64,000 nt of DNA, from the NCBI GenBank assembly GCA_005503335.1, contig SCMQ01000003.1, positions 1 through 64,000 of the forward strand. Reading direction: 5' to 3'. Positions 9,734 through 19,800 of the stretch are shown piece by piece (position 1 is the first letter of the stretch; each line of letters begins with the position of its first letter). The notes under the pieces are model-generated. The model was given only the letters and a program-made list of their open reading frames with translations. It was not told the DNA's origin and did not search any database. This DNA comes from Comamonadaceae bacterium 2FH. GTDB lineage: Bacteria; Pseudomonadota; Gammaproteobacteria; Burkholderiales; Burkholderiaceae_C. Position numbers and translations under genes: made by a program.

Positions 9734-12700
9734 AGATCGTCTTGCGGGTGGGCCGGCGCGCTGCTGGCGCTGGCCGGCGTGGTGGCCTGGCCGGCGCTGG
9801 CCGAGGACGTCGACCTGTTCATGACCCCTGCCACCACCGCGGACACGCGTCCCAACGTGCTGCTGGTGCTCGACAACGCGGCCAGCAACAACAGCACCAT
9901 CACCCAGCTCGACGGCAGCAGCGGGAACAAGCTGACCATGCTGCGCCAGGTGCTCGACATCCTGGTCGACCCGCTCAACTCGGCCTATTTCCCGGGCTGC
10001 GACACCAGCGTCACGCCACGCGTGCCGGCCGGCTGCTCGACGCGCCAGGAGATCGAGGACCTGGTCAAGAACGTGAACCTGGGCCTGATGATCGCCAACC
10101 CCTCGGGCGCGGGCAAGGGCGGCTACGTGCGCTACCACGTGCGGCCGATGAACGTCGCGGCCAACAAGTCGGCCTTCTTGTCCAAGATCAATCCGGCCAT
10201 TCCCGAGGCCAACAACGCGCCGCATGCCAAGAGCATGCACGAGGCCTACCTGTATTTCGCCGGCCTGGCGCCCTATGTCGGCTTCGACAGCTCGCAGTAC
10301 GATCCGGCCGCGCGCAGCGGCAGCCTGTACCTGAGCCCGATCAGCGACAACTGCCAGAACAACAACCTGGTGTTCATAGGCAATGGCGGTCCGGACTCCG
10401 GCGAGGAAAACGACACCCGCACCCTGCTCAACGGCCTGGGCGGCATCCTCAGCAGCGACCCGATCCGGTTTTCGCCGAGCAACTACCAGAGCAGTTGGTT
10501 CGACGAGTACGCGCGCACCCTGAACCGGCGCGACGTGGCGCCCGGCGTGACCGGCTACCAGAACATCACCACCCACACCATTGCGGTGCAGAACCCCGCG
10601 GACAACAACTACAACACGGCGGGCATGCAGAGCGCCCGGGCCCTGCTGGAGAGCGCGGCCCTGATTGGCGGCGGCTCGTATTTCCTGGCCCAGGACGGCA
10701 AGACCGCGCTCAAGGCGCTGATCGACCTGCTGCGCCGTCTGCAGCCGGTCAACTCGGTGTTCGCGGCCGTGACCCTGCCGGTCAGCGTCAACGTGCGCGG
10801 CACCTTCCTGAACCAGGTCTACATGGGCCAGTTCCGACCCGACCCCAACGCCAAGCCGCGCTGGCCCGGCAACCTCAAGCAGTACCAGATCGGCCTGGAC
10901 GCGCAGAACAATCCGGTGCTGGCCGATCGCTTCGGCAAGCCAGTGGAGGACAGGATCAACGGCTTCCTGCTGCCCGACGTCACCAGCTTCTGGACGCTGG
11001 ACACCAGCTACTGGAGCTTCGCCGCGCCGCTGTCGGCCAGCGATGCGCCCGACGGCTCGGTGGTGGAAAAGGGCGGGGCGGCGCAGCGCCTGCGCACGAT
11101 CTACAAGACCAGCCAGGCCGACCGCAAGCTCTACACCTGCAACGGCAACTGCGCGGCGGGCGCGCCCCTGTCCTCGGCCCTGTTCGCTGACAGCAACACC
11201 ACGGGCCTGACCATCGCCAACCTGGGCGTGGCCGACGCCACCGAGCGCACCGACCTCATCAACTGGGTGCGGGGTGCGGACAACCGCAACAACGAGGACG
11301 CCAACGGCGTGTCGACCGACATCCGCGCTTACGTGCACGGCGACCTGTTGCATTCGCGGCCCGCGGTCGTGAACTACAACCGAACCAACGACAACCGCGA
11401 CATCGTGGTCTATTACGGCGCCAACGACGGCGTGTTCCGCGCGGTCAAAGGCGGGCAGGACGACAGCGACGGCTATGAGAAATGGGGCATCGTGTTCCCG
11501 GAATTCCTGAGCCGGCTCAAGCGCCTGCGCGACAACACGATCGAGGTCACGGCAGCCACGCCCAAGCCGTATTTCGCCGACGGCTCGGTGTCGATCTACC
11601 AGAACGACATCAACAGGGACGGCAAGCTGGTGGCCGCCGACGGGGACAAGGTCTACCTCTACATCGGCATGCGCCGTGGCGGACGCTTCTCCTACGCGCT
11701 CGATGTCAGCGATCCGGACGCGCCCAGGATACTCTGGCAGATCGATTCGTCCAAGACCGGTTTTTCGGAGCTGGCCCAGACCTGGTCGACCCTGCGCCCG
11801 ACCAACATCCGCGCGGTGAGCGGCGACCCGGTGGTGATCTTCGGCGGCGGCTATGACAACCTGAACGAGGACCCTCAGCCGGCCACCGCCGACACCATGG
11901 GGCGGGGCATCTTCTTCGTCAACGGCCGTACGGGCGAGCTCTTCAAGCACCTGCTGCCGGCCGGCATGGGCAGCGTGCCGGCCGACCTCACGGTGCTGGA
12001 CCGCGACGGCAACGGCCTGGCCGACCGCATCTATGCCGTCGACACCAAGGGCAATGTCTGGCGCATCGACATCGACAACGCGGACTCGGAGCAGTGGCAG
12101 TCCTACAAGATCGCCAGCCTGGGCGGCAGCGGGGCGGACGCGCGCAAGTTCCTGAACAAGACCGACGTGGTGTTCGGCACCAGCTTCGACGCCGTGCTGG
12201 TGGGCTCGGGGGACCGCGAGCACCCGTTCGAGACCTCGGTGCAGGACCGTTTCTACATGCTGCAGGACCCGTTCGTGGGCCTGAGCGGCGGCCTGTTCTG
12301 TGGCAGCACCGATGCCCTGGCCACCTGCACCCATGCGCACCTGGCCGACGTCACCAGCAATCCCTACCAGGGTGGAACGCTGCCCAGCAGCTTCAAGGGC
12401 TGGTACTTGTCGCTGTCCGCCGGCGAGAAGGTGGTCGGCAGCCCCGTGACCGTGTTCGGCACCGTGATCTTCGGCACCAACCGCCCGACGCCGCCCACCG
12501 CCGGTGTCTGCACGGCCAACCTGGGTGAGGCCAGGCTGTACCAGATCGGCTTCCTGACCGGCGACGCGCGCGTGGACCTTGATGGCGATGGCGTGCTGAG
12601 CGTTGAGGACCGTTACTCGGTGTTGCCCGGCGGCGGCTTCCCACCCTCGGCCGTGTACTCCCCCGTCACCATCAACGGCAAGCGGCAGGACGTGGTCTGC

Positions 12701-12781
12701 GTGGGGCCGCGCTGCTTCAAGCCGGGCGGCGCCAATTTCGACACCCGGCGGCGCCGGACCTATTGGTACACCAAGCAATGA
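9731..12781 (+). CDS. pilY1: PilY1, type IV pilus tip adhesin and retraction regulator
   Basis: About 1,016 residues. A signal peptide (MRSSCGWAGALLALAGVVAW then PALAED) is followed by a von Willebrand A-like start (PNVLLVLDNAASNNS). The MIDAS motif usually reads DxSxS; here it is DNAAS, so the first Ser is missing. The C-terminal half is the PilY1 beta-propeller with the calcium loop DRDGNGLAD at about residue 757; a second D-rich loop, DLDGDGVLSVED, lies near the end. PilY1 caps the pilus with the minor pilins encoded upstream. The stop overlaps the fimT ATG by four bases. Confidence 0.93.
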   Translation: MRSSCGWAGALLALAGVVAWPALAEDVDLFMTPATTADTRPNVLLVLDNAASNNSTITQLDGSSGNKLTMLRQVLDILVDPLNSAYFPGCDTSVTPRVPAGCSTRQEIEDLVKNVNLGLMIANPSGAGKGGYVRYHVRPMNVAANKSAFLSKINPAIPEANNAPHAKSMHEAYLYFAGLAPYVGFDSSQYDPAARSGSLYLSPISDNCQNNNLVFIGNGGPDSGEENDTRTLLNGLGGILSSDPIRFSPSNYQSSWFDEYARTLNRRDVAPGVTGYQNITTHTIAVQNPADNNYNTAGMQSARALLESAALIGGGSYFLAQDGKTALKALIDLLRRLQPVNSVFAAVTLPVSVNVRGTFLNQVYMGQFRPDPNAKPRWPGNLKQYQIGLDAQNNPVLADRFGKPVEDRINGFLLPDVTSFWTLDTSYWSFAAPLSASDAPDGSVVEKGGAAQRLRTIYKTSQADRKLYTCNGNCAAGAPLSSALFADSNTTGLTIANLGVADATERTDLINWVRGADNRNNEDANGVSTDIRAYVHGDLLHSRPAVVNYNRTNDNRDIVVYYGANDGVFRAVKGGQDDSDGYEKWGIVFPEFLSRLKRLRDNTIEVTAATPKPYFADGSVSIYQNDINRDGKLVAADGDKVYLYIGMRRGGRFSYALDVSDPDAPRILWQIDSSKTGFSELAQTWSTLRPTNIRAVSGDPVVIFGGGYDNLNEDPQPATADTMGRGIFFVNGRTGELFKHLLPAGMGSVPADLTVLDRDGNGLADRIYAVDTKGNVWRIDIDNADSEQWQSYKIASLGGSGADARKFLNKTDVVFGTSFDAVLVGSGDREHPFETSVQDRFYMLQDPFVGLSGGLFCGSTDALATCTHAHLADVTSNPYQGGTLPSSFKGWYLSLSAGEKVVGSPVTVFGTVIFGTNRPTPPTAGVCTANLGEARLYQIGFLTGDARVDLDGDGVLSVEDRYSVLPGGGFPPSAVYSPVTINGKRQDVVCVGPRCFKPGGANFDTRRRRTYWYTKQ

Positions 12782-13356
12782 GGCTGCCAGTGCGCCGACC
12801 CCGAGGGCCAGGGCGGTCCGCCGCCTGCGGCCTGACCCTGATCGAGCTGATGGTCACGATCGCGATCGCCGCGATCCTGGCCGGCTTGGCCGCGCCTTCG
12901 TTCCGGGAGATGCTGGTCGCCAACAGCCTCAAGTCGAACGCCAGCGCCATGCTGTCCAGTCTGCTGCTGGCGCGCGGCGAGGCGATCAAGCGCAACGGGC
13001 GCGTGGCGCTGTGCAAGTCCGCCACGGGCACGGCCTGCACCACCGACGGCAGTTGGGAGCAAGGCTGGATCGTGTTCGCCGACGTCAACAACAACGCGGC
13101 GCTGGACGCCGGCGAGACCGTGGTCCAGCGCACCGCGGCCCTGGGCAACGGCCTGCGGCTGACCGGGAACGGGAACATCGCGAACTACGTTTCGTACAGT
13201 GGGATGGGCGAGACGCGAATGACTGCGGGCAACTTCCAGTCGGGCACCTTCACGCTGTGCCAGCTCTCGGCCTCGGGTGGCAAGGCCCGCGATATCGTGA
13301 TCAGTGCGACGGGACGGCCCCGCATCGAGCAGACCACCGTAGCCTCGTGCTTGTAG
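12778..13356 (+). CDS. fimT: FimT/GspH-type pseudopilin
   Basis: A 192-residue protein with a prepilin leader ending in ACG, cleavage before LTLIELMVTIAIAAIL, and a GspH-like C-terminal domain with paired cysteines (the last residues are ASCL). It is the last gene of the minor-pilin operon; its ATG at 12778 overlaps the pilY1 stop. FimT-like pilins have been linked to pilus assembly and DNA uptake. It converges with nrdR, only six bases apart. Confidence 0.88.
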   Translation: MRLPVRRPRGPGRSAACGLTLIELMVTIAIAAILAGLAAPSFREMLVANSLKSNASAMLSSLLLARGEAIKRNGRVALCKSATGTACTTDGSWEQGWIVFADVNNNAALDAGETVVQRTAALGNGLRLTGNGNIANYVSYSGMGETRMTAGNFQSGTFTLCQLSASGGKARDIVISATGRPRIEQTTVASCL

Positions 13357-13362
13357 CGCTCG

Positions 13363-13812
13363 TCAGCGCCGCACCTCGTCGACCAGGGTCTTGAACTCGT
13401 CGATGTCCTCGAAATTGCGGTACACGCTCGCAAAGCGCACATAGGCCACCTTGTCGAGCTTCTTGAGCTCGCGCATCACGAGCTCGCCGATGCGCGTGGA
13501 CTGGATCTCGCGCACGCCCAGGTTGAGCAGTTTCTCCTCGATGCGCTCGATGGCAGCGTCCACCTGCTCGGTGCTCACCGGGCGCTTGCGCAGCGCCAGG
13601 TTGAAGGAGGCGAGCAGCTTGGCGTGCTCGTAGTCGATGCGGCGGCCGTCCTTCTTGACCACGGCCGGGAAATTGACTTCCGGCCGCTCGTAGGTGGTGA
13701 AGCGCTTCTCGCAGGCGCCGCACTGGCGGCGCCGGCGCACGAAGTCCCCTTCCTCGGACACGCGCGTCTCGACCACCTGGGTGTCGACGTGGCCGCAGAA
13801 GGGGCATTTCAT
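13363..13812 (-). CDS. nrdR: NrdR, ribonucleotide reductase transcriptional repressor
   Basis: A 149-residue NrdR. The N-terminal zinc ribbon has CPFC and CGAC pairs ([12 protein letters not shown] and [17 protein letters not shown]), followed by the ATP-cone domain with [16 protein letters not shown]. It senses dATP/ATP and represses nrd genes at NrdR boxes. It lies 22 bases after glyA on the same strand, the arrangement often seen in proteobacteria, so it is probably cotranscribed. Confidence 0.97.
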   Translation of the reverse strand: MKCPFCGHVDTQVVETRVSEEGDFVRRRRQCGACEKRFTTYERPEVNFPAVVKKDGRRIDYEHAKLLASFNLALRKRPVSTEQVDAAIERIEEKLLNLGVREIQSTRIGELVMRELKKLDKVAYVRFASVYRNFEDIDEFKTLVDEVRR

Positions 13813-13834
13813 CGCAGGTCGACCGGGCGCCGGC

Positions 13835-15079
13835 TTACTTGTAGACCGGGAAGCGCGCGGTCAGTGCGTTGACCTTGGCGCGCACGGCCTCGATGTTGGC
13901 CGCGTCGCGCGGGTTGTCCAGCACGTCGGCGAGCAGGTTGGCCGTCATGCGCGCCTCCTCGTCCTTGAAGCCGCGCGTGGTCATGGCGGGCGTTCCGACG
14001 CGGATGCCGCTGGTCACCATGGGCTTTTCCGGGTCGTTGGGGATGGCGTTCTTGTTGATCGTCATGTGGGCCTGGCCCAGCACGGCTTCCGCCTCCTTGC
14101 CGGTGATGCCCTTGGCGCGCAGGTCGACCAGCATCACATGGCTTTGCGTGCCGCCGCTGACGATGCGCAGGCCGCGCTGGGTCAGGGTCTCGGCGACAAT
14201 GCGGGCATTGGTCACGACCTGCTGCTGGTAGGTCTTGAACTCGGGGTTCAGCGCCTCCTTGAAGGCCACGGCCTTGGCCGCGATCACGTGCATCAACGGG
14301 CCGCCCTGCAGGCCGGGGAAGATGGCGCTGTTGATCGCCTTCTCGTGCTCGGACTTCATCAGGATGATGCCGCCGCGCGGGCCGCGCAGGCTCTTGTGCG
14401 TGGTCGAGGTCACCACGTCGGCGTGCGGCACCGGGTTCGGGTAGACGCCCGCGGCGATCAGGCCGGCGTAGTGCGCCATGTCGACCATGAAGACGGCGCC
14501 CACGTCCTTGGCCACCTTGGCAAAGCGCGCGAAGTCGATGTGCAGGCTGTAGGCCGAGGCGCCGGCGATGATCAGCTTGGGCCGGGTCTCGTGGGCCTTG
14601 CGCTCCATCGCGTCGTAGTCGATCTCTTCCTTTTCGTTCAGGCCGTAGGAGACGACGTTGAACCATTTGCCGCTCATGTTCAGCGCCATGCCGTGCGTGA
14701 GGTGGCCGCCCTCGGCCAGGCTCATGCCCATGATGGTGTCGCCGGGCTTGAGGAAGGCCAGGAACACGGCCTCGTTGGCCGAGGCGCCGCAATGGGCCTG
14801 CACGTTGGCGGCCTCGGCGCCGAACAGCTGCTTGACGCGGTCTATGGCCAGCTGCTCGGCCACGTCCACGTACTCGCAGCCGCCGTAGTAGCGGCGGCCG
14901 GGGTAGCCCTCGGCGTACTTGTTGGTCAGCTGCGAGCCCTGCGCCGCCATGACGGCCGGAGAAGCATAGTTCTCGCTCGCGATCAGCTCGATGTGGTGTT
15001 CCTGGCGGGCGTTCTCGGCCTGGATGGCGGCCCAGAGTTCGGGGTCGGTTTGTTCGACAAGAATGTTTCGGTTGTACAT
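13835..15079 (-). CDS. glyA: Serine hydroxymethyltransferase
   Basis: A 414-residue SHMT converting serine and tetrahydrofolate to glycine and methylene-THF. The PLP lysine is Lys229 in [16 protein letters not shown]; the [11 protein letters not shown] and [11 protein letters not shown] segments are intact. Length and start ([15 protein letters not shown]) match beta-proteobacterial GlyA. It is transcribed from the 237-base gap 15080-15316, in which I could not fix a convincing promoter, and leads into nrdR. Confidence 0.97.
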   Translation of the reverse strand: MYNRNILVEQTDPELWAAIQAENARQEHHIELIASENYASPAVMAAQGSQLTNKYAEGYPGRRYYGGCEYVDVAEQLAIDRVKQLFGAEAANVQAHCGASANEAVFLAFLKPGDTIMGMSLAEGGHLTHGMALNMSGKWFNVVSYGLNEKEEIDYDAMERKAHETRPKLIIAGASAYSLHIDFARFAKVAKDVGAVFMVDMAHYAGLIAAGVYPNPVPHADVVTSTTHKSLRGPRGGIILMKSEHEKAINSAIFPGLQGGPLMHVIAAKAVAFKEALNPEFKTYQQQVVTNARIVAETLTQRGLRIVSGGTQSHVMLVDLRAKGITGKEAEAVLGQAHMTINKNAIPNDPEKPMVTSGIRVGTPAMTTRGFKDEEARMTANLLADVLDNPRDAANIEAVRAKVNALTARFPVYK

Positions 15080-15316
15080 GGCAGTCCTTCAAGACGGTGA
15101 ACCTTGGCGCAATGACAAGGGCTGCCCAGGCGAACGGCTGATCACCCGCGCGAGCGGCCGGCGGGCCGGTCTACGGGCGGTGCGCTTCCCAGTGGTTGTC
15201 CGCGGCCAAGCGCCGCAGGGGTCCACGTCAGCGCGGCCTGCCCGTGCACCGGGTGCCGTGCCTATCGCCAGTTGCGCACCCCGCAAGTGTAGCCGAGGCG
15301 CGCCCCAGGGCGGTGC

Positions 15317-16147
15317 TCAGGAGGCGGCCAGCAGGGCCACCTTCTCTTCGCGCGCGGCGGGGGCAGGAGCGGCCACGGGCAGGGCGCGGGCCGGGGCAGG
15401 GCGCGCCTGCTGAGCCGCGGGGAGCGGCAGGGCGCGACCCTTGGCCACCTGGTGGAGGCGGGCGTGCTCGGACATCACCTTCTCGGCGTAGCCGCCGTCG
15501 CCCTCCAGGTTGGCGGCGCCCACGTAGTGCTTGAGGCCGCCTTCGAGCGAGCCGGCGCGGGCAATCGATTCCTGCAGCACCTTCACGCCCACGCGCAGGT
15601 TGGTCACCGGGTCGAAAGCGGCCAGCGTGCCGCCGAAGCCCTGGTACTTGTCCGAGTGGATCTTGGTCATGACCTGCATCAGGCCCTGGGCACCGACCGC
15701 ACTCTGGGCGAAGGGGTTGAAGCTCGACTCCACGGCCATGATGGCCAGGATCAGGGTCGGGTCCAGCTTGGTGCGCTGGCCGACCTCGTAGGCCTCGGCA
15801 ACCAGGGCGCCCAAGGGCTCGGGTGCCACGCGGTACTTGCGGCTCAGCCAGTAGGCCACCGCGGCCTGCTCGCGCGGCAGGTCCTTGGGGTCGGTGGCCG
15901 TGGCGCGGTCGATCGCGTCCGGCTCGGCCTCGATGCCGACGGTGGCGACCTGGCGCGACTGCAGCCAGCTCATCAGTTTTTCTTCCCCGGCCTGACGCAG
16001 GTCAGGGCGGGCTGTCAGGGTGATCGCCGCAAAGACGACGGCCAGGCCGACGAGGGCAAAGCCATTGTGCGTGATCTCAAAAAAGCCCTCTGTGACATCG
16101 CCTGCGAAGGTGCGCAGGCCCTGGGCCATTTTTCCTAACGCTGTCAT
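15317..16147 (-). CDS. Membrane-anchored lytic transglycosylase (SLT domain)
   Basis: A 276-residue protein with one transmembrane helix at about residues 27-45 and a periplasmic SLT/GEWL domain at about residues 120-235. The catalytic Glu140 lies in AIMAVESSFNPFAQS, followed by the family motif GAQGLMQVM. The C terminus (about residues 238-276) is an Ala/Pro-rich low-complexity tail. It should cleave peptidoglycan near the inner membrane. It is a single gene with its own promoter (16339-16368) and a leader of roughly 185 bases. Confidence 0.88.
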   Translation of the reverse strand: MTALGKMAQGLRTFAGDVTEGFFEITHNGFALVGLAVVFAAITLTARPDLRQAGEEKLMSWLQSRQVATVGIEAEPDAIDRATATDPKDLPREQAAVAYWLSRKYRVAPEPLGALVAEAYEVGQRTKLDPTLILAIMAVESSFNPFAQSAVGAQGLMQVMTKIHSDKYQGFGGTLAAFDPVTNLRVGVKVLQESIARAGSLEGGLKHYVGAANLEGDGGYAEKVMSEHARLHQVAKGRALPLPAAQQARPAPARALPVAAPAPAAREEKVALLAAS

Positions 16148-16338
16148 AGCACTTCCTTTCTACGCAAGGCGCATGGGCATCGCGCTGTAAAAACAGCATC
16201 GACACGCAAGCTCCTCGTTTGGATTGGTACGCAGTCCATGGCGCGAACGTCGTAGCTGACGTGTTGCCTCGCGATTGGACCTAGCCGGGGTCGGCAGCGG
16301 ATTCGGGTCGTTCCGGATTCTTCGGACGGAACGGGCGG

Positions 16339-16368
16339 ATTCTAGGGGGGCATCTAATGCCAGGTCAA
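16339..16368 (-). promoter_or_regulatory. Sigma70-type promoter of the lytic transglycosylase gene
   Basis: Read on the minus strand, TTGACC (16368-16363) and TAGAAT (16344-16339) are separated by 18 bases. This is close to the consensus and sits in the AT-rich patch. Transcription would start near 16332, giving a leader of about 185 bases before the ATG at 16147. Confidence 0.65.
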
Positions 16369-16523
16369 TACTTAACCTTACGTTTTAAACTACTTTTTAT
16401 CATAAGGGCGGGCGCGGATACGGCGTTTACAAGTGCGTTCCGAACTCCTGAAATACCGGAGAAGCGCGGTCAATGCAAGCCTCGAAAAACAATCACGGGC
16501 CCGGAGATGATTAAAAACTCTAT

Positions 16524-16552
16524 TTGCATTCCCCTGGGGTGGCGCCTAACTT
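16524..16552 (+). promoter_or_regulatory. Candidate promoter of the small RNA
   Basis: TTGCAT (16524-16529) and TAACTT (16547-16552) are 17 bases apart. The predicted start, about 16558, coincides with the first base of the first hairpin of the candidate RNA. Confidence 0.45.
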
Positions 16553-16557
16553 GGTAG

Positions 16558-16769
16558 GGCCTGATTGATTTCGGGCATCAAGCCGGTAGGACGGCGCTGC
16601 CGCTGAAGGTGAGCAGCAAAGAGCCCCGGCGATTCATGGAGGCAATCTCTTGCCTCCTGTGCAATGCGGAACGTCCATCTTCCCGTTGCAAACCCCGACG
16701 GCAAATGACATTGAGTCTGCCGTCAAGCCCGGCGGTAGGCCATGTGGTCGACCGCCGGGCTTTCTTCTT
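16558..16769 (+). ncRNA. Candidate structured small RNA or attenuating leader
   Basis: Four hairpins follow each other in about 210 bases with no reading frame. They are GGC-c-TGAT paired with ATCA-a-GCC (16558-16584), GGAGGCAA/TTGCCTCC with a TCTC loop (16638-16657), GACGGCA/TGCCGTC (16697-16724), and AAGCCCGGCGGT/ACCGCCGGGCTT followed by a T-rich run (16725-16769). The last one is a textbook intrinsic terminator. A promoter-like pair sits exactly upstream. I do not recognise the RNA family. Because the DUF748 gene starts 55 bases downstream, it could instead be a 5' leader controlling that gene by attenuation. Confidence 0.6.
16725..16769 (+). terminator. Intrinsic terminator of the candidate small RNA
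   Basis: A perfect 12-base-pair stem (16725-16736 with 16751-16762) and a 14-base loop are followed by TTTCTTCTT. It lies between no two protein genes on this strand, so it must end an upstream RNA or act inside the leader of the next gene. Confidence 0.75.
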
Positions 16770-16824
16770 GGCGTCGCGGCGTGGCAGCATTGAGCTTTTG
16801 CGGCTGGCACAGCACACTCGTGAC

Positions 16825-19800
16825 ATGGACAACAAGAAGTTACTAGGGAAAATCCAGGGACATCGATGGACGCGGCGCGCGCTCTGGGCGGCCGGCGGCC
16901 TGATCCTGATGTGGGCGCTGGCCTGGCTGGCCGTGCCGCCGCTGCTCAAGAGCCAGGCCGAGAAGCTGGGCAGCCAGGCGCTGGGGCGCCAGGTCCGCAT
17001 CGGCGCGGTGGACTTCCGGCCCTGGTCGCTCGAGCTGGCCGTGTCGGAGCTGCGCGTGGCGAGCGCCGACGGCCAGTCGGTCCAACTGGGCGTGCAGCGC
17101 CTGTATGCCGATCTGGAGCTGCAATCGCTGCTGCGCCTGGCGCCGGTGGTCGATGCGCTCGAGGTGGACGCTCCGGTGCTGCGCCTGGCCCACCTGGGCG
17201 AGGGCCGCTACGACGTCGACGACATACTGGGCAAGCTGAGCCAGCCCGCCCAGCAACCGGCCGGCGAGCCGCCGCGCTTTGCGCTCTACAACCTGGCGCT
17301 GCGCGGCGGCGCCATCGACTTCCGCGACGCCACGGTGAACCGCACCCACGAGTTGCGCGAGCTGAGCCTGGCCGTGCCCTTCCTGAGCAACCTGGCCTCG
17401 CGGCGCGAGGTCAAGGTGCTGCCGCACCTGGCTTTCAGCCTCAACGGCAGCCGTTTCGACTCGGCGGCCGAGAGCACACCGTTCGCCCAGACGCGCAAGA
17501 CCGACGCCACGCTGCGCATCGAAGCGCTCGACCTGGCGCCCTACCTGGGCTACCTGCCCGCCAGCCTGCCGGTGCGGCTGAACTCGGCGCTGCTGGATGC
17601 CGAGCTCAAGCTGTCCTTCGCCCAGACGCCCGATACCGCGGTGCGGCTCAGCGGCAGCCTGCAGGCGCGCGGCGTGCAGCTCAGCGATGCCCGGCAACAG
17701 GAGCTGCTGGGCTTCGAGGCGCTGAGCCTGGGGCTGGAGGAGCTGCGCCCGCTCGAGCGCTCGGCCCGCCTCTCGTCCGTGGCGCTGAAATCGCCCAAGC
17801 TGACGCTGCGGCGCGACCGCGCCGGCCAGCTCAACCTGGCGCCGGCGCCCACCAAGCCCGCGGCTGCTGCGGCGACCGCGGCGGCCGCGCCCCCGCCCAG
17901 CGCCTGGCAGCTGGCCGTGGCCAAGCTCGAGGTGCGCGACGGCAAGATCGGCTGGATCGACGACAGCGCCGCCGCGGCCGGCGCCCCGCCGGCGCGCATC
18001 GACCTGGGGGGCTTCACGCTGGACGCCAGCGACATCGCCCTGCCGTTCGCGCGCCCGGCGCCGTTCCGTGGCGCCGCGTCCCTGGCCAGCGCCGACGCGG
18101 CCGGGGCGGGCACGCTGCAGTTCAGCGGCAGCGCGAGCGACCGCGCCGCCACGCTCAAGCTCGACGCCAAGTCCCTGCCGCTGTCCCTGGCCGAGCCCTA
18201 TGTGGCGCAGTTTCTGACGCCCAGGCTGGCCGGCACGCTGCATGCCGCGCTGGACCTGGACTGGCAGTCGGCCAGCGAGCCGGGAAGGCCGGACACGCTG
18301 AAGCTGAATCTGGAGCGCGTGGCGCTCGAGCAGCTGGCCTTGGTCCAGGGCAAGAACAGCTTGGCTGCCATCCAGTCCCTGGAGCTGGCCCAGGCCCGCA
18401 TCGACCTGGTTGCCCGCTCCGCGGCGCTGGGCCGGCTGGCCCTGACCCAGCCGCGGCTCAAGGTGGCGCGCGGTGCCGACGGGCGCTGGATGTACGAAAC
18501 CTGGATGCGCGCAGGCCCCGCCGGTGGCTCACAGGGCGCTGGCGCGAAGCCTGCGCCGGCCTGGAAGCTGTCGGTCGACGACCTGCGCCTGGACGGCGGT
18601 CAGCTCGGCTGGCAGGACCTGGCCACGCCTCGCCCGGCGGTGTTCGAGGTCTCGGCGCTGGCGCTGCAGGCCCAGGGCCTGGACCTGGCCGGTCGGCGCC
18701 CCGCGCCGCTGCAGCTGTCGGCGCGCATCGCCGCGGGGCGTACCGAACCGGGCCGGCTGGCGTTTCGCGGCCAGCTGGGCCTGAACCCTGTGGCAGCCCA
18801 GGGCCGGGTGGACCTGGCTCATTTGCCGCTGCACGCGCTGGAGCCGTACTTCGGCGAGGCCCTGAACCTCGAGCTGCTGCGCGCCGACGCCAGCTTCAAG
18901 GGGCAGCTGCGCTATGCCGACAGCGCCGCCGGCCCGCAATTGCACGTGACGGGCGACGGCGCGCTGGAGGAGTTGCGCGCGCACAGCCTGCCCGGCAGCC
19001 CCACCGCGGGCGACGCGGTGGCGGCCCGGCCGACCGGCGCCGCGGTCGCACCCAGCGCGCCGCGCGCGGGGCGCGAGGGCGGGGCGCTGCGCCTGGGCGG
19101 GGAACTGCTGGCCTGGAAGGCCCTGAACCTGCGCGGGATCGAGCTCGCGCTGGCGCCGGGCAAGCCCACCCAGGTCGAGGTCAAGGAGACGGCGCTCAGC
19201 GATTTCTTCGCCCGCGTCATCATCCACGAGAGCGGCCGCATCAACCTGCAGGACCTGGTCAAGACGGCGCCCCCCGCCGCAGGGCCGGCGGCGGCTCCTG
19301 CCCCCGCCCCGGCACCCGCCCCGGCGCCGGTGATCCGCTTCGGCCCGGTCAGCCTGCTGGGCGGCAAGGTCCTGTTCTCCGACCGCTTCATCCAGCCCAA
19401 TTACTCGGCCGACCTCAGCGAGCTGACCGGCAAGCTGAGCGCCTTTTCCTCGGTCGCGCCGCAGGGCGGCACGCCCGAGCTGGCCGACCTGGAGCTCAGA
19501 GGCCGGGCCGAGGGCACGGCCTCGCTGCAGATCCTGGGCAAGATCAACCCCCTGGCCCAGCCGCTGGCGCTGGACATCCAGGGCAAGGTGCGCGACTTGG
19601 AGCTGCCGCCGCTGTCGCCCTACTCGGTGAAATACGCCGGCCACGGCATAGAGCGCGGCAAGCTCAGCCTGGACGTGGCCTACGCCGTGCAGCCCAACGG
19701 CCAGCTCACGGCCAGCAACCAGCTGGTGCTGAACCAGCTGAGCTTCGGCGACAAGGTGGAGAACGCATCCGCCAGCCTGCCGGTCAAGCTGGCCGTGGCG

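Larger units (their letters stand above)
16148..16557. other. AT-richer intergenic region with divergent promoters
   Basis: A gene-free stretch, noticeably less GC-rich than its surroundings around 16355-16530. It holds the minus-strand promoter of the transglycosylase gene (16339-16368), the candidate plus-strand promoter of a small RNA (16524-16552), and a small hairpin GCTGT/ACAGC near 16185 in the transglycosylase leader. A 66-codon open frame starting at 16357 has no ribosome binding site and no recognisable protein character. Confidence 0.6.

Noticed and set aside
9587-12778. A 1,063-codon minus-strand frame opposite pilY1
   Set aside because: It is an antisense shadow of a gene with signal peptide, calcium loop and operon context.
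16357-16557. A 66-codon plus-strand frame in the AT-rich gap
   Set aside because: No ribosome site and no protein-like features; the region is better explained by promoters.
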